Shown here piece after piece: positions 43,980 through 53,775 of a stretch of DNA of 64,000 bases; position 1 is the first letter of the stretch; every line of letters begins with the position of its first letter. This DNA is from Primula veris. Lineage: Eukaryota; Streptophyta; Magnoliopsida; Ericales; Primulaceae. The stretch covers positions 22,818,560 to 22,882,559 of the forward strand of contig OY821742.1 in NCBI GenBank assembly GCA_963682055.1. The letters are read 5' to 3'. The position numbers and the translations under genes are program-made. The notes under the pieces are model-generated. The model saw only the letters and a program-made list of their open reading frames with translations, made no database searches and had not been told where the DNA came from.

Positions 43980-45250
43980 TTGGTTTTGACAAATCAATAA
44001 AGTTTATAAATCATCCCAACCACCTGCAAATTCAATATCAGCACAGTCTTAAATTGTATATCTCATAACAATATTTAAGAGTCATCTGTTTAAGCTCCCC
44101 CTGTATGTTAGAATTGCAGGCACTAAATAAGCACAGAATGTATCCATTCATAAATTCAACTTTAAAGACAGCAATATTAAGTCTTGAAATTAAAGCATTA
44201 AACTGAACAATAAACTCATCTCCCCCTATTTGTCATAAGCCAGACAAACTAGTCACGAGGTATGTCTAAAGACATGGTTTCAACTACGGTTGGAACTGCA
44301 CTTAGAACTTCGCTGTGTGGGTTTCCAGAAAGCTTAGGGTTTCTTTGATAAGTAGAAAGAGAGAGAGAATAAATCTGATAATTGTGATTGATTTGAAATA
44401 GTAAAAAGATTTTGTATAAATGGTAGTAAAGACCATATCTTTTTGTAATTGGAAAGAGATACATGCAAATCAATTATGAAACAGATTTAGCCAAAAAATT
44501 AGGAAGTTTCTTATCAACAAGGCTTTTGAAAAATTAATAACTCTTAAATAACGAATAAAACAGTTGGCATTGAAGATAAATCAAGCAGTTAACACAGATA
44601 AACATTCCTTTGTAAACAGACTTATCCAAATTTGAAAAAACAAGAGTTGAAGCTTTGAAGGAAATTTGAATTGATTCAAGATAAAGATAGCAATTAGAAA
44701 GATATTTAAGCTTTTGAAAAACAAAAATCTAGCAATTTACCTAAGAAAATATGTTTATCATTGAATAGCCTTAATAAAGATTAGATTTTAGGAGCTTATA
44801 TTGAGCAAATCCGTTTTTATCTCTACACAAAAACTTGTTTGATGACCTCAGCAAGGAAAGAGTATAAGTGATGTCAAAAAAAATAAGACTTTGTCTTGAC
44901 AGTTATAATGTAGACTGAGGTTTCAACTGATGTTTCAACTGAGCTTGCAACCAGTATTTTTAACACGAGGTTTCAACTGGAGTTGCAACTGAACTTCCAA
45001 CCAACTATTGAGAGTGTGAGGTTTCAACTGATGTTGCAACTGAACTTGCAACCATCATAAAAAATTTGCACTTTGTGCTTGCAACTCTATTACCAGAGAG
45101 GTTTTTAAGGACAAGTTACCTCACATCTGTTTTTGAGACACCAAAAAGCGGCTTTTTCAAGACAAAAACATCATAGCTCAAAATAAGACTTTAACCTTAG
45201 AAATAAAACTTATTAAAGGTACTCAACACAGACATATTTAGCAAAAGTAT
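43980..45250 (-). other. 3' untranslated region of the SIRE-like element with word arrays
   Basis: No convincing ORF. At 44920-45060 the plus strand carries three head-to-tail blocks of GAGGTTTCAACTGATGTTGC-AACTGAACTTGCAACCA-type sequence with spacers of 10-20 bp. A further pair lies at 44278-44310. A short frame at 44249-44473 has no family resemblance. Confidence 0.7.
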
Positions 45251-48200
45251 TCAATTAGATTGATAATGACATACCCCTATGTCACTTCTTAATGATTCAA
45301 ACTTGTTTGTATCAAGGGGCTTTGTGAAAATATCTGCTAGTTGTCTTTCAGTTGAAACATGTTCTAAAATTAAGCTCTTTTCTTCAACTAGTTCTCTAAT
45401 AAAATGATGCCTTAGATCAATGTGTTTAGTTCTGGAATGTTGAACTGGATTTTTAGCTAAATCTATAGCACTTTTGTTATCACAAAACAAAGTTAATATT
45501 TCTTGTTTGACATTATAATCAGTTAACATCTGTTTCATCCAAATAAGTTGAGTGCATCCACTTCCAGCTGCAACATATTCTGCCTCAGCAGTAGATAAAG
45601 ATATGCAATTTTGCTTTTTACTGAACCAAGAAACAAGGTTGTTTCCAAAATAAAAACAACCACCAGAAGTACTCTTTCTATCATCTATGTTTCCTGCCCA
45701 GTCTGCATCACAGTAGCCACTTAGAAAATGGTTTGTATCTTTAGAATACCATAGGCCTAGGTGAAGTGTTCCTTTTACATACCTTAGAATTCTTTTGACA
45801 GCTAGAAGATGAGGTTCTAAAGGATTTGCCTGATATCTGGCACAAACTCCTACACTTAGGCAAAGGTCTGGTCTACTAGCAGTTAAATACAGCAAACTTC
45901 CAATCATGGATCTATAAAGACTTGGACAGACATTTTTACCTTTATTATTTTTGGACAGTTTAAGGGTAGTACTCATAGGGGTTCTCTTCTCTTTACTCTC
46001 ACTCAGACCAAACTTTTTAACAAGATTGTCTGCATACTTACTTTGGCACAGAAAAATGCCTTTCTCATTCTGTTTAACTTGCAGTCCTAGAAAGTAAGTT
46101 AGTTCACCTCCACCACTCATTTCAAATTCATTCTTCATATCAGAAATGAATTCTTCTATCCTTTTATTAGAAGTAGAGCCAAAGACAATGTCATCAACAT
46201 AGATTTGAGCAATTATTATGTCCTTTGTGGTTTTCTTAGTAAACAAAGTTTTATCAACTCCTCCTCTGTTAAAGCCTTTTTCAATCAAGTACTTGGTTAA
46301 TCTATCATACCAAGCTCTAGGAGCTTGTTTTAGGCCATACAATGCCTTTTTCAACAAATAGACATGTTCAGGAAAGTTAGGATCCTCAAATCCCTTAGGT
46401 TGACAGACATAAACTTCTTCATTAATCACACCATTCAGAAAAGCACTCTTTATGTCAAGTTGAAACAGTTTAAAATCATACAAACATGCAAGAGACAGTA
46501 GCATTCTAATGGATTCAATTCTAGCTACTGGAGCAAAGGTTTCATCAAAATCAATTCCCTCAATTTGTGTATAACCCTGAGCTACCAACCTAGCCTTATT
46601 TCTGATAATAATTCCATCTTCATTACTTTTATTTCTAAAGATCCATTTAGTCCCTATAATATTTTTATTATAAGGTCTGGGTACTAAAGTCCATACATCA
46701 TTCCTTTCAAATTGAGACAGTTCATCTTGCATAGCTAAGATCCATTCACTATCTTCCAAAGCCTCTTTTATGTTCTTAGGTTCTAACTGAGAGAGGTAAC
46801 AAGCAAAATGAACAACATTATTTCTCTTACCTCTGGTTTTCATACCTGAAGTGACTTCTCTTATGACATTGTCAAGAGAGTGGTTTTTCTGAGTCCTTAC
46901 ATAACGTGGCTTGCTTGTGGTTGGGATACCAGATCCTCCTTCTTCTTCTTCTTCTTCAGATTCTGTTGAATTCTGGGTTTCAACTGTGGTTCCAACCTCA
47001 GTTCCAACCTCAGTTGTAACTTCAGTTGCAACTGGACTTCCAACCACTATGGGAATTCCTGTTTGTTGAGTTTCTTCTTTCCCTTTTTCTGCAGTCTCAG
47101 GCTGTTCATCATCACCTATAATCTCATCAACAGTTTTTAGGTCATCAAATAACACATTATAAGATTCCATAACACAGTTTGTTCTTTGATTAAAGACTCT
47201 AAATGCTCTACTATTCTGAGCATAACCAAGAAAGATTCCTTTATCACTTTTAGAGTCAAATTTACCAAGATGCTCCCTATCCCTGAGAATGTAACAGACA
47301 CATCCAAAGACTTGAAAATACTTAACATTGGGTTTTCTACCTTTCCATATTTCATAAGCAGTCATGGAAGTGCCTTTAGTAATGTAAACCCTATTAACTA
47401 TATGACAGGCAGTATTAACAGCTTCAGCCCAAAATCTGTTGGCAAGTTTCTTAGAGTTAAGCATGACTCTAGCCATTTCCTGAATGGTTCTATTTTTTCT
47501 TTCAACTATACCATTTTGCTGTGGAGTCTTAGGAGCAGAAAACTCATGACTTATACCTAAGGAGTTGCAGAATTCTCTAAACTTGATGTTTTCAAATTCA
47601 GTTCCATGATCACTTCTAATCCTAGCAATATTACCACTGATGGAACCTTTTTCAAGTTGCAATTTTAAGCACACGGTTTTGAACAGTTCAAAAGTTTCAG
47701 ACTTATCCTTTAAGAATACTACCCAAGAGTATCTAGAAAAATCATCTACAACTACCAAAATGTACTTCTTACCACCTATACTAGCAGTTTGCATAGGCCC
47801 CATCAGGTCAATATGAAGAAGTTCTAGGACTCTCTTAGTGTAGATTTGACTTGTACTTTTGTGAATACTTTTGGTTTGTTTGCCTATAGCACAATCACCA
47901 CAGACACTCTGAGTTTTAGCACTAAGTTTAGGAATTCCTCTTATCAATTCCTTGTTAACAAGCTTATCTAAGGTTTTGTAGTTCACATGCCCAAGCCTTT
48001 TATGCCAGATATCCACATTATTAGTAATGGCTTGATTACACCTACTTTGAGGCAATTCTTTTTCAGCTTTTTCAAACACATAGCAGCTGTTGATTGATCT
48101 AACTCCAGTCATGATTAAATCATTGTTAAGATTAGTAATTAGACACCTTTCTTTGTCAAATTTAACAATCATTTTGTTATCACAGAGTTGACTGATACTA

Positions 48201-50260
48201 ATAAGATTAGCTTTTAGACCATCAACAAGAAAGACATCCTCAATATCAGGCATTCCAGGTTTGTTCAAGGTACCTTTACCAACAATTTTACCTGTATCTC
48301 CACCTCCAAACACAACAGTGTTTCCTGTAAGAATGGTGACATTTTTAAGGAGACTTGCAGTACCTGTCATGTGCTTAGAGAAACCACTGTCAAAATACCA
48401 ATCATTAGAAGTAACAGCATTCAAAGAGTTAATGACAGCTTTGTTGTTAGCAATTAAGATAGCTTTTTCTTTAACTTTCCAGACCCAGTTCAAATTTTTA
48501 TTAATAGAAGCTAACCAGGTTTTCTGAGAAATATACCTTCTGTTTCTTTTCAAATAACACTTGATTTCAGAATGACCAGGTTTCTTGCAGAAATTACACA
48601 GCTTCAACCTAAAATTACTTTTATCCTTAAAGCTATTCAGTTTATTCATGGTTGCAACTGAGGTTATAACTGAGCTTCCAACCTTCTTTACAAAAACCTG
48701 AGTTTTATTCCTGGTTGCAACTCTGGTTGCAACTGAGCTTCTAACCTTGTTTTCAAAATTATGAGTTTTAGCTTTAGCAACAGCTTCAATAAAGGTGGTT
48801 TTTCCTGTACCTTTACCACCATAGTACCCTAGACCACTGATATCTTTAGAGCCTCTAGAATATGACAACATGTCATCTAATTTTTCTGAGGCAGAAACAT
48901 TCATCAGTTTTATTATCTTTTTAGTTTCAGTAAGTTCAGCCAGTTGTAGTTTAAGCTTCTCAGTAAGACTTTTAACCTCATCCTTTAGATTAACATTAAG
49001 TTTGCTTATGATCAAGGATTGTTTACTCAGACATTTATACTTTTCATAAAGAACAAGATATTGCTGAGAAATGTCTTCATCAGAAGGTTCTTCCTCATCA
49101 CTGCTATAGATTTCAGGAGCATTTGTAACTATGGTTGAAACATGTTCACAGTCACTTTCATACGTAGGTTCTTTTTCAGTGATTATTCCCATAAAATTAA
49201 CAAAATTAGAATCATCCTCTTCATCACTGTTGCTCTCAGAATCACTATCACTATGAGTGGTTATATAAGCATTTTTGTTCCTTTTTAAGGTATTTGCACA
49301 CTCAGCCTGAATATGACCAAACCCTCTACATTCTCTACACTGAATCTCTTTAGGCTTATAGTCTTTATTATCCTTTTCTTTAGAATTCCACTTTACTGTA
49401 GAGTTATTATTGAACCTGGATTCTGTTTTAAGATGGTTATCCCTTTTCTGAATATTTTTAGAAGAACCAGTATCATCCTCTTTTCTCTTATAAAACTTTT
49501 TAAAAACCTTTTTAGCAAAGAAAGCCAGCTGTTCTTCACCACTCATTTTATCACAGACATTAGGTTCAGATTTCTTAGCCTGAAATGCTATTCCCTTTTT
49601 TGGTCTTTTATGTTTAAAGAATTTCAGCTCATGAGTGCTTAGATTTCCTATAAGTTCTTCAAGTTTAAGATTATCTAAGTCTGTAGATTCTTCAATAGCT
49701 GTAACTTTGATTTCAAACCTTTCTGGGAGTGACCTAAGAGTTTTCTTAACAAGTTTAGCATCACTGTATTTTTCACCTAAGGTTCCAGCTTGATGAGCAA
49801 TGTGGCAGATTCTACCATTAAATTGTTCAATATTTTCATCTTCCTCCATTCTTAGGTTTTCAAATTGAGTAGTTAACTGTTGAAGTTTGAAAGCTTTTAC
49901 TTTAGTAGTTCCTTCAAAAGTAACTTGCAAAATATCCCATGCCTCTTTAGCAGTTTCACAGTGAGAAATATACCTGAATACACTGAGAGTTACACCAGCA
50001 AAAATCAAGTTTATGGCTGTTGAGTTGACACTTGATTTCCTGTCTTCATCAGCAGACCATCTGTCTTCAGGTATAAAAACCAGTTCTCCTTCACTATCAA
50101 TGGCAGTTGGAGCCTCCCATCCATACATCACAGTTTTCCAAGCATGTTCATTTTGCTGTTTGATGAAGGACCTCATTCTGATCTTCCATACTCCATAGTT
50201 TACTCCTCCTTCAAGCAATGGAGGTTTGTTGAAGGCGTTTCCTTCCCTCATTAAGTCCAT
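45251..50260 (-). CDS. SIRE-like copia gag-pol polyprotein, intact (1669 aa)
   Basis: Domains in order: gag (about 10-230; WKIRMRSFIKQQNEHAW); zinc knuckle CRECRGFGHIQAEC (308-321); second knuckle CNFCKKPGHSEIKC (555-568); aspartic protease WYFDSGFSKHMTG (621-633); pre-integrase HKRLGH...CGDC (753-790); integrase core with D818, D884 and E920 (LHIDLMGP, RSDHGTEF, PQQNGIVERKNR); RT (about 1185-1430) with FQLDIKSAFLNG, LYGLKQAPRAWY and YVDDIVFGST (1354-1363); RNase H (about 1515-1640) with YCDADWAG, STAEAEYVA and LFCDNKSAIDLAKN. All key residues are present and no stop interrupts 1669 codons, so it may still be active. It starts about 60 nt inside the 5' LTR. Oddities: GGKGTGKT at 481-488 resembles a P-loop, and VAT/VET-rich linkers at 509-538 and 1076-1094 are encoded by the element's repeated word. 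Confidence 0.96.
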   Translation of the reverse strand: MDLMREGNAFNKPPLLEGGVNYGVWKIRMRSFIKQQNEHAWKTVMYGWEAPTAIDSEGELVFIPEDRWSADEDRKSSVNSTAINLIFAGVTLSVFRYISHCETAKEAWDILQVTFEGTTKVKAFKLQQLTTQFENLRMEEDENIEQFNGRICHIAHQAGTLGEKYSDAKLVKKTLRSLPERFEIKVTAIEESTDLDNLKLEELIGNLSTHELKFFKHKRPKKGIAFQAKKSEPNVCDKMSGEEQLAFFAKKVFKKFYKRKEDDTGSSKNIQKRDNHLKTESRFNNNSTVKWNSKEKDNKDYKPKEIQCRECRGFGHIQAECANTLKRNKNAYITTHSDSDSESNSDEEDDSNFVNFMGIITEKEPTYESDCEHVSTIVTNAPEIYSSDEEEPSDEDISQQYLVLYEKYKCLSKQSLIISKLNVNLKDEVKSLTEKLKLQLAELTETKKIIKLMNVSASEKLDDMLSYSRGSKDISGLGYYGGKGTGKTTFIEAVAKAKTHNFENKVRSSVATRVATRNKTQVFVKKVGSSVITSVATMNKLNSFKDKSNFRLKLCNFCKKPGHSEIKCYLKRNRRYISQKTWLASINKNLNWVWKVKEKAILIANNKAVINSLNAVTSNDWYFDSGFSKHMTGTASLLKNVTILTGNTVVFGGGDTGKIVGKGTLNKPGMPDIEDVFLVDGLKANLISISQLCDNKMIVKFDKERCLITNLNNDLIMTGVRSINSCYVFEKAEKELPQSRCNQAITNNVDIWHKRLGHVNYKTLDKLVNKELIRGIPKLSAKTQSVCGDCAIGKQTKSIHKSTSQIYTKRVLELLHIDLMGPMQTASIGGKKYILVVVDDFSRYSWVVFLKDKSETFELFKTVCLKLQLEKGSISGNIARIRSDHGTEFENIKFREFCNSLGISHEFSAPKTPQQNGIVERKNRTIQEMARVMLNSKKLANRFWAEAVNTACHIVNRVYITKGTSMTAYEIWKGRKPNVKYFQVFGCVCYILRDREHLGKFDSKSDKGIFLGYAQNSRAFRVFNQRTNCVMESYNVLFDDLKTVDEIIGDDEQPETAEKGKEETQQTGIPIVVGSPVATEVTTEVGTEVGTTVETQNSTESEEEEEEGGSGIPTTSKPRYVRTQKNHSLDNVIREVTSGMKTRGKRNNVVHFACYLSQLEPKNIKEALEDSEWILAMQDELSQFERNDVWTLVPRPYNKNIIGTKWIFRNKSNEDGIIIRNKARLVAQGYTQIEGIDFDETFAPVARIESIRMLLSLACLYDFKLFQLDIKSAFLNGVINEEVYVCQPKGFEDPNFPEHVYLLKKALYGLKQAPRAWYDRLTKYLIEKGFNRGGVDKTLFTKKTTKDIIIAQIYVDDIVFGSTSNKRIEEFISDMKNEFEMSGGGELTYFLGLQVKQNEKGIFLCQSKYADNLVKKFGLSESKEKRTPMSTTLKLSKNNKGKNVCPSLYRSMIGSLLYLTASRPDLCLSVGVCARYQANPLEPHLLAVKRILRYVKGTLHLGLWYSKDTNHFLSGYCDADWAGNIDDRKSTSGGCFYFGNNLVSWFSKKQNCISLSTAEAEYVAAGSGCTQLIWMKQMLTDYNVKQEILTLFCDNKSAIDLAKNPVQHSRTKHIDLRHHFIRELVEEKSLILEHVSTERQLADIFTKPLDTNKFESLRSDIGVCHYQSN
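46980..47045 (-). repeat. Reiterated word inside the integrase-RT linker
   Basis: On the minus strand, GTTGCAACTGAAGTTACAAC then TGAGGTTGGAACTGAGGTTG and GAACCACAGTTGAAACC encode VATEVTTEVGTEVGTTVET. The same words occur in the LTR and the 3' untranslated region. Confidence 0.85.
48645..48750 (-). repeat. Reiterated word inside the gag-protease linker
   Basis: Plus-strand TGGTTGCAACTGAGGTTATA-ACTGAGCTTCCAACC and TGGTTGCAACTCTGGTTGCA-ACTGAGCTTCTAACC form two 70-bp spaced blocks. They encode VGSSVITSVATMN and VRSSVATRVATRN. Confidence 0.85.
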
Positions 50261-50305
50261 TTTTACTAGAACACAGGATCAACACTAAGTAAAGTCTAGT
50301 GTAAA

Positions 50306-50317
50306 GCTCTGATACCA
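50306..50317 (-). other. Primer-binding site (tRNA-iMet) of the SIRE-like element
   Basis: Minus-strand TGGTATCAGAGC begins 2 nt (AT) after the 5' LTR end AATTTCA, complementary to the 3' end of initiator-Met tRNA. Confidence 0.92.
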
Positions 50318-50319
50318 AT

Positions 50320-51509
50320 TGAAATTCCTATCCGCTGTTCTAGATGCAGTTTTGCAGTAAGGTTCCAAGTGGGGGTTGGAACTGCAGTTGGAACCAAGTG
50401 TATAAGGTTCCAAGTGATGTTGGAACTGCAGTTGGAACCAAGTGTATTAATGGACAGAACTGTTTTAAAATTAAATGTACTTGAAAATAATTCACACGCA
50501 CATTTAACAACGGAGTTCACCTAACTAGGCTACGTCTCCGGGGCACTTACCCAGATTATGATATTATAAAAAGCTTACAATATATGACTCAAGTCTTAAT
50601 GAAAAACTTAGACTCCCTCTAGGTTTTTCTGCCTATCACTATATTGCTCCTACTCTATAACTATCACTTATAAATCAATGGCATCCCACCATTATTTTCT
50701 TTTTAAAGCTCACGTGTATTCTCTCTAGAAAATAAGTTCTTTATAATTTAGAACACACACATTTACAAGCTTAGTTATCAACTATATATAAGCAAAAACA
50801 ATCTTCTATCTTTGAAGGTCTTTTGTGATTGCTTTTGACTTTAATGATTGGCTTTATTCTTTCCATGTAATACGTGATTCTTCAGCGTGAATAGACTTCA
50901 ATCATGATTGGTTGATACCTGTTAAATAACAAGCTTGATTGTAGGAGTTAGTATTTTTCTATAACAAGGAAACATATAAAAAGATCATATCTTGGCAAGA
51001 TAATATCTTTTAGATATTCATGTAAGACATTAACTCCTAATTTTATTCAATCTTAAACATATCATACTGATTTGATAGGGAACAAAGATTGAAACAAGTG
51101 ATAAGGATAATCATAAGAGAAGAGATCATATTCAAAAGGAAACAACCTTATAAACTAATCTCTTTATATCTTTAATAAGACATCTTTCCTTAACACTTTG
51201 ATATTCTCAATAAACACATATAAAACGTTTAAGACCTTATGAGAATATATCCTGCATACTTTAAAACAAGTAATTATATTAAAGAATGGTTATGCAGATA
51301 AATGGAACTAAACAGAATTCTGCTGAACAACAGGTTTGAACTGAGGTTGCAACTGGTACTTGAAACCTGTCAGCAGAGGTTGCAACTGAGGTTGCAACTG
51401 GTACTTGAAACCTGTCAATCCTGTCTTAGTTATTAATAACAGTTAGGATTTATTTAGTAAAAACCAATAGACAATTAACAATATTTAGACCAGAAATCTG
51501 GTCCTAACA
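50320..51509 (-). repeat. 5' LTR of the SIRE-like element
   Basis: 1190 bp, the partner of 42775-43963. The TATA-like motif is at about 50782-50792 (minus). Differences from the 3' LTR include one extra G in the GGGG run near 50373. Confidence 0.95.
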
Positions 51510-51559
51510 GTATTGCAGACGGTGAGGCTGACGCCTTATTTGTTTTGTAGGCGGTACAT

Positions 51560-51700
51560 TAACTTGATCAGAAAATCACGACGTCCGAGCAACAGAAATG
51601 GACTGTGAAGTTAATGGGTTTCGATTATATCATTGCATATAAACCGATTCGGGTAAATTTGGTAGCGAATGCTCTTTCGGGGAAGAAGCACGTGGGTGGA
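51560..51700 (+). pseudogene. Ty3/gypsy RNase H scrap
   Basis: The plus strand reads DQKITTSEQQKWTVKLMGFD then YIIAYKPIRVNLVANALS, the end of a gypsy RNase H domain (usual form: KPGR...VADALSR), with an internal deletion after DQK. It lies directly right of the SIRE insertion. The following 130 bp (to about 51830) is open but not recognisable. Confidence 0.7.
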
Positions 51701-51839
51701 GGCGATAGTGAAAATAACCCGAGGCCAAGGTTAATCTTGAAGAGGAGGGTAATGAGGAGCACGGGCAGGTCCCACCTGGCCCTTCCCTCGCCCAATAGGC
51801 ATATATGTTGAGCCGGGCTGTTTTTATTATTTGTGTTAG

Positions 51840-53775
51840 GATATTTGGTAGTTCTTTATTACTTTAAGGAGTGTTTGTGTTATTTCCTTCTTCCGAGGTT
51901 TTGCTATTAGTTTAGTGAGAACTCATTGTAAATTCATCATGTTTTCTATTAAGGATTAATTATCCCTAGCCTTGTCTTTGTTTCTCTTTTTTTCTTTGAA
52001 TTTATGGTTGATTATTTTTTTTCTCAAGTTTCATGAGGTTTTCACATTTAGGAATCAAAATTAAAACGGTAGTGCTTACTTATTTGACCTAACGCTTTTA
52101 TACGATACAATGCTTTGTAAGATTTAATGTGATGTTTGTACGACAACAATCATCAAAGGAATTTTTTTCACTGATGTAATTTTTAGCGATAATGACAATA
52201 TGCCATGATCGAATCGCTTGAAATTCTGCCTTTTGAAATACTTTAGATATATATATATCCGCAAACACAAAACGCAATTGCCCCATAAGATGCAGCTCGT
52301 TATTGCAGTCAACAAGAAAAAAGATATACATTAGAGAATAATGTTGGTTGTTTACTCAAATGGTTATTGGGAAATAAAATAAAAACTCTGATTTTTTTAT
52401 TCAACAAGTTTATGGGTGTGAAATATATGAATGGCGAAAAACCCAGTCATAGAAGCGTTGGCCTTAGTATTGAAGATGATGAAAGATTTAGATAAATTGA
52501 GTTTGATGATTAGAGTACTAAGTTGAGAATTTAGAGAGATGACATAAGTCTTTTTTAATAACCGATTGACTATGAAAATAAGGCAAGTGATTAATTATTA
52601 AAAACGCTAAATAATGAAAAGAAAATAACTAACTTACAATCCTAGTCATAGGAAAAAATAGTAACACCTATTATGGTTCAAATTATAAATTACACTAAAT
52701 AAAAAAAATAAGGGTACATCGGGTCACAATCAGTTAATGTTCTCGGTTTTATCTGAAAAAGATTTTTATCAGTTTCTAGTTGCAGTTTCTTACGTATTCT
52801 TCCTGCTGAGTTTAGTTTTGTCCTTATCAGTATAATAACGGTTCCGCTAACATGTGCCTCGGGGCACATGTTAAGATACAATTAATATGATAACAAATAT
52901 GTATATAATAATAGCATTTAATGTAACAATGTGTAGAAAACAATCATAATTATTACTAATAAATTCTAAAATTCAACAAATTGTGTAATTATGATTTTAA
53001 AAATTAAAAAAATAAATTAAAACACGATAAAAGCCCAAATAATATATTATAAAACCATAGTTAACACTAACCTAAAGTTAAATATTAAATTTTTTTAATG
53101 ATTTTAATGTATTATATTTGACGGAACATATTACAAAACAATAAAAACCAAATATAATATTACAGAACTCTAATTGATACTATCATAAAGTTAATATTAA
53201 TTAAAAATATTAAAAAAAAATTAACGATTTTAATATATTTTATTTGTCGGAACATAATATTAATTAAAAATTAATACTTAATAACAAGATATAATGCAAT
53301 TAATACTAAACTAATTTATTTTCATAATATCAAGATATATAAAATAAATTGTGTCACAATTAATGTCTAACATGTGATCCGGAGGCATAAGTTAGCTTTT
53401 CCCAAACCAATAATCTTGGCTCTTGTAAAGTTCTTAAACGAATATTTGGGAAATATGTTTTATTTATTTTCCAAAAAAAAAAGAGATTAGAATACAAAAC
53501 ATTTTTTCCGTATTAAGCACCCCCAAGATAGATAATCATTAGATACATAAACAATAAACAAGTGAAATCTGTGAATACGCTCAATAAGGGAACCAAAATT
53601 TAGTGACATGCATGTTATGGGGGGAAAGATACAAAGGCATCAAGAAAAGCCAATTAAAGCATACAAAAGCCATACTTGATTGCATGAATAAGAAATGTAG
53701 GTACAACATTATCGTATCTTATTCAATTTTCTACTCCTTGTTTTTAGGGCTTAGAACACAAGAATAACAAATTCT
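51840..53775. other. AT-rich intergenic region downstream of the SKS gene
   Basis: No gene or element recognised in either strand. 52880-53390 is extremely AT-rich with repeated ATTAATTAAAAATTAAT-like strings. The 3' untranslated region of the SKS gene should lie in the last few hundred bases before 53776. Confidence 0.5.

Larger units (their letters stand above)
42775..51509 (-). mobile_element. Complete SIRE-like Ty1/copia retrotransposon
   Basis: The 8735-bp element has 1189- and 1190-bp LTRs and a perfect 5-bp target duplication GTATT (42770-42774, 51510-51514). It has an initiator-Met primer-binding site, a purine tract and a single uninterrupted gag-pol. By eye the LTRs differ by about seven substitutions and one single-base indel (about 99.3% identity), so the insertion is recent. 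With a rate of 1.3e-8 per site per year, often used for plant LTRs, this would be roughly 0.2-0.3 million years. Long gag, two zinc knuckles and the extended 3' untranslated region fit the SIRE/Maximus lineage. No env-like ORF is apparent in the 1.3 kb between stop and 3' LTR. It inserted next to Ty3/gypsy debris. Confidence 0.95.

Noticed and set aside
44249..44473. Possible env-like ORF between gag-pol and 3' LTR of the SIRE-like element
   Set aside because: Only 74 residues, no signal or membrane segment, and overlaps the reiterated word; not env-like.
48778..48820. Walker A-like GGKGTGKT (residues 481-488) in the SIRE-like gag-protease spacer
   Set aside because: The pattern fits, but there is no Walker B or NTPase fold around it and the segment is a low-constraint linker. 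Most likely chance.
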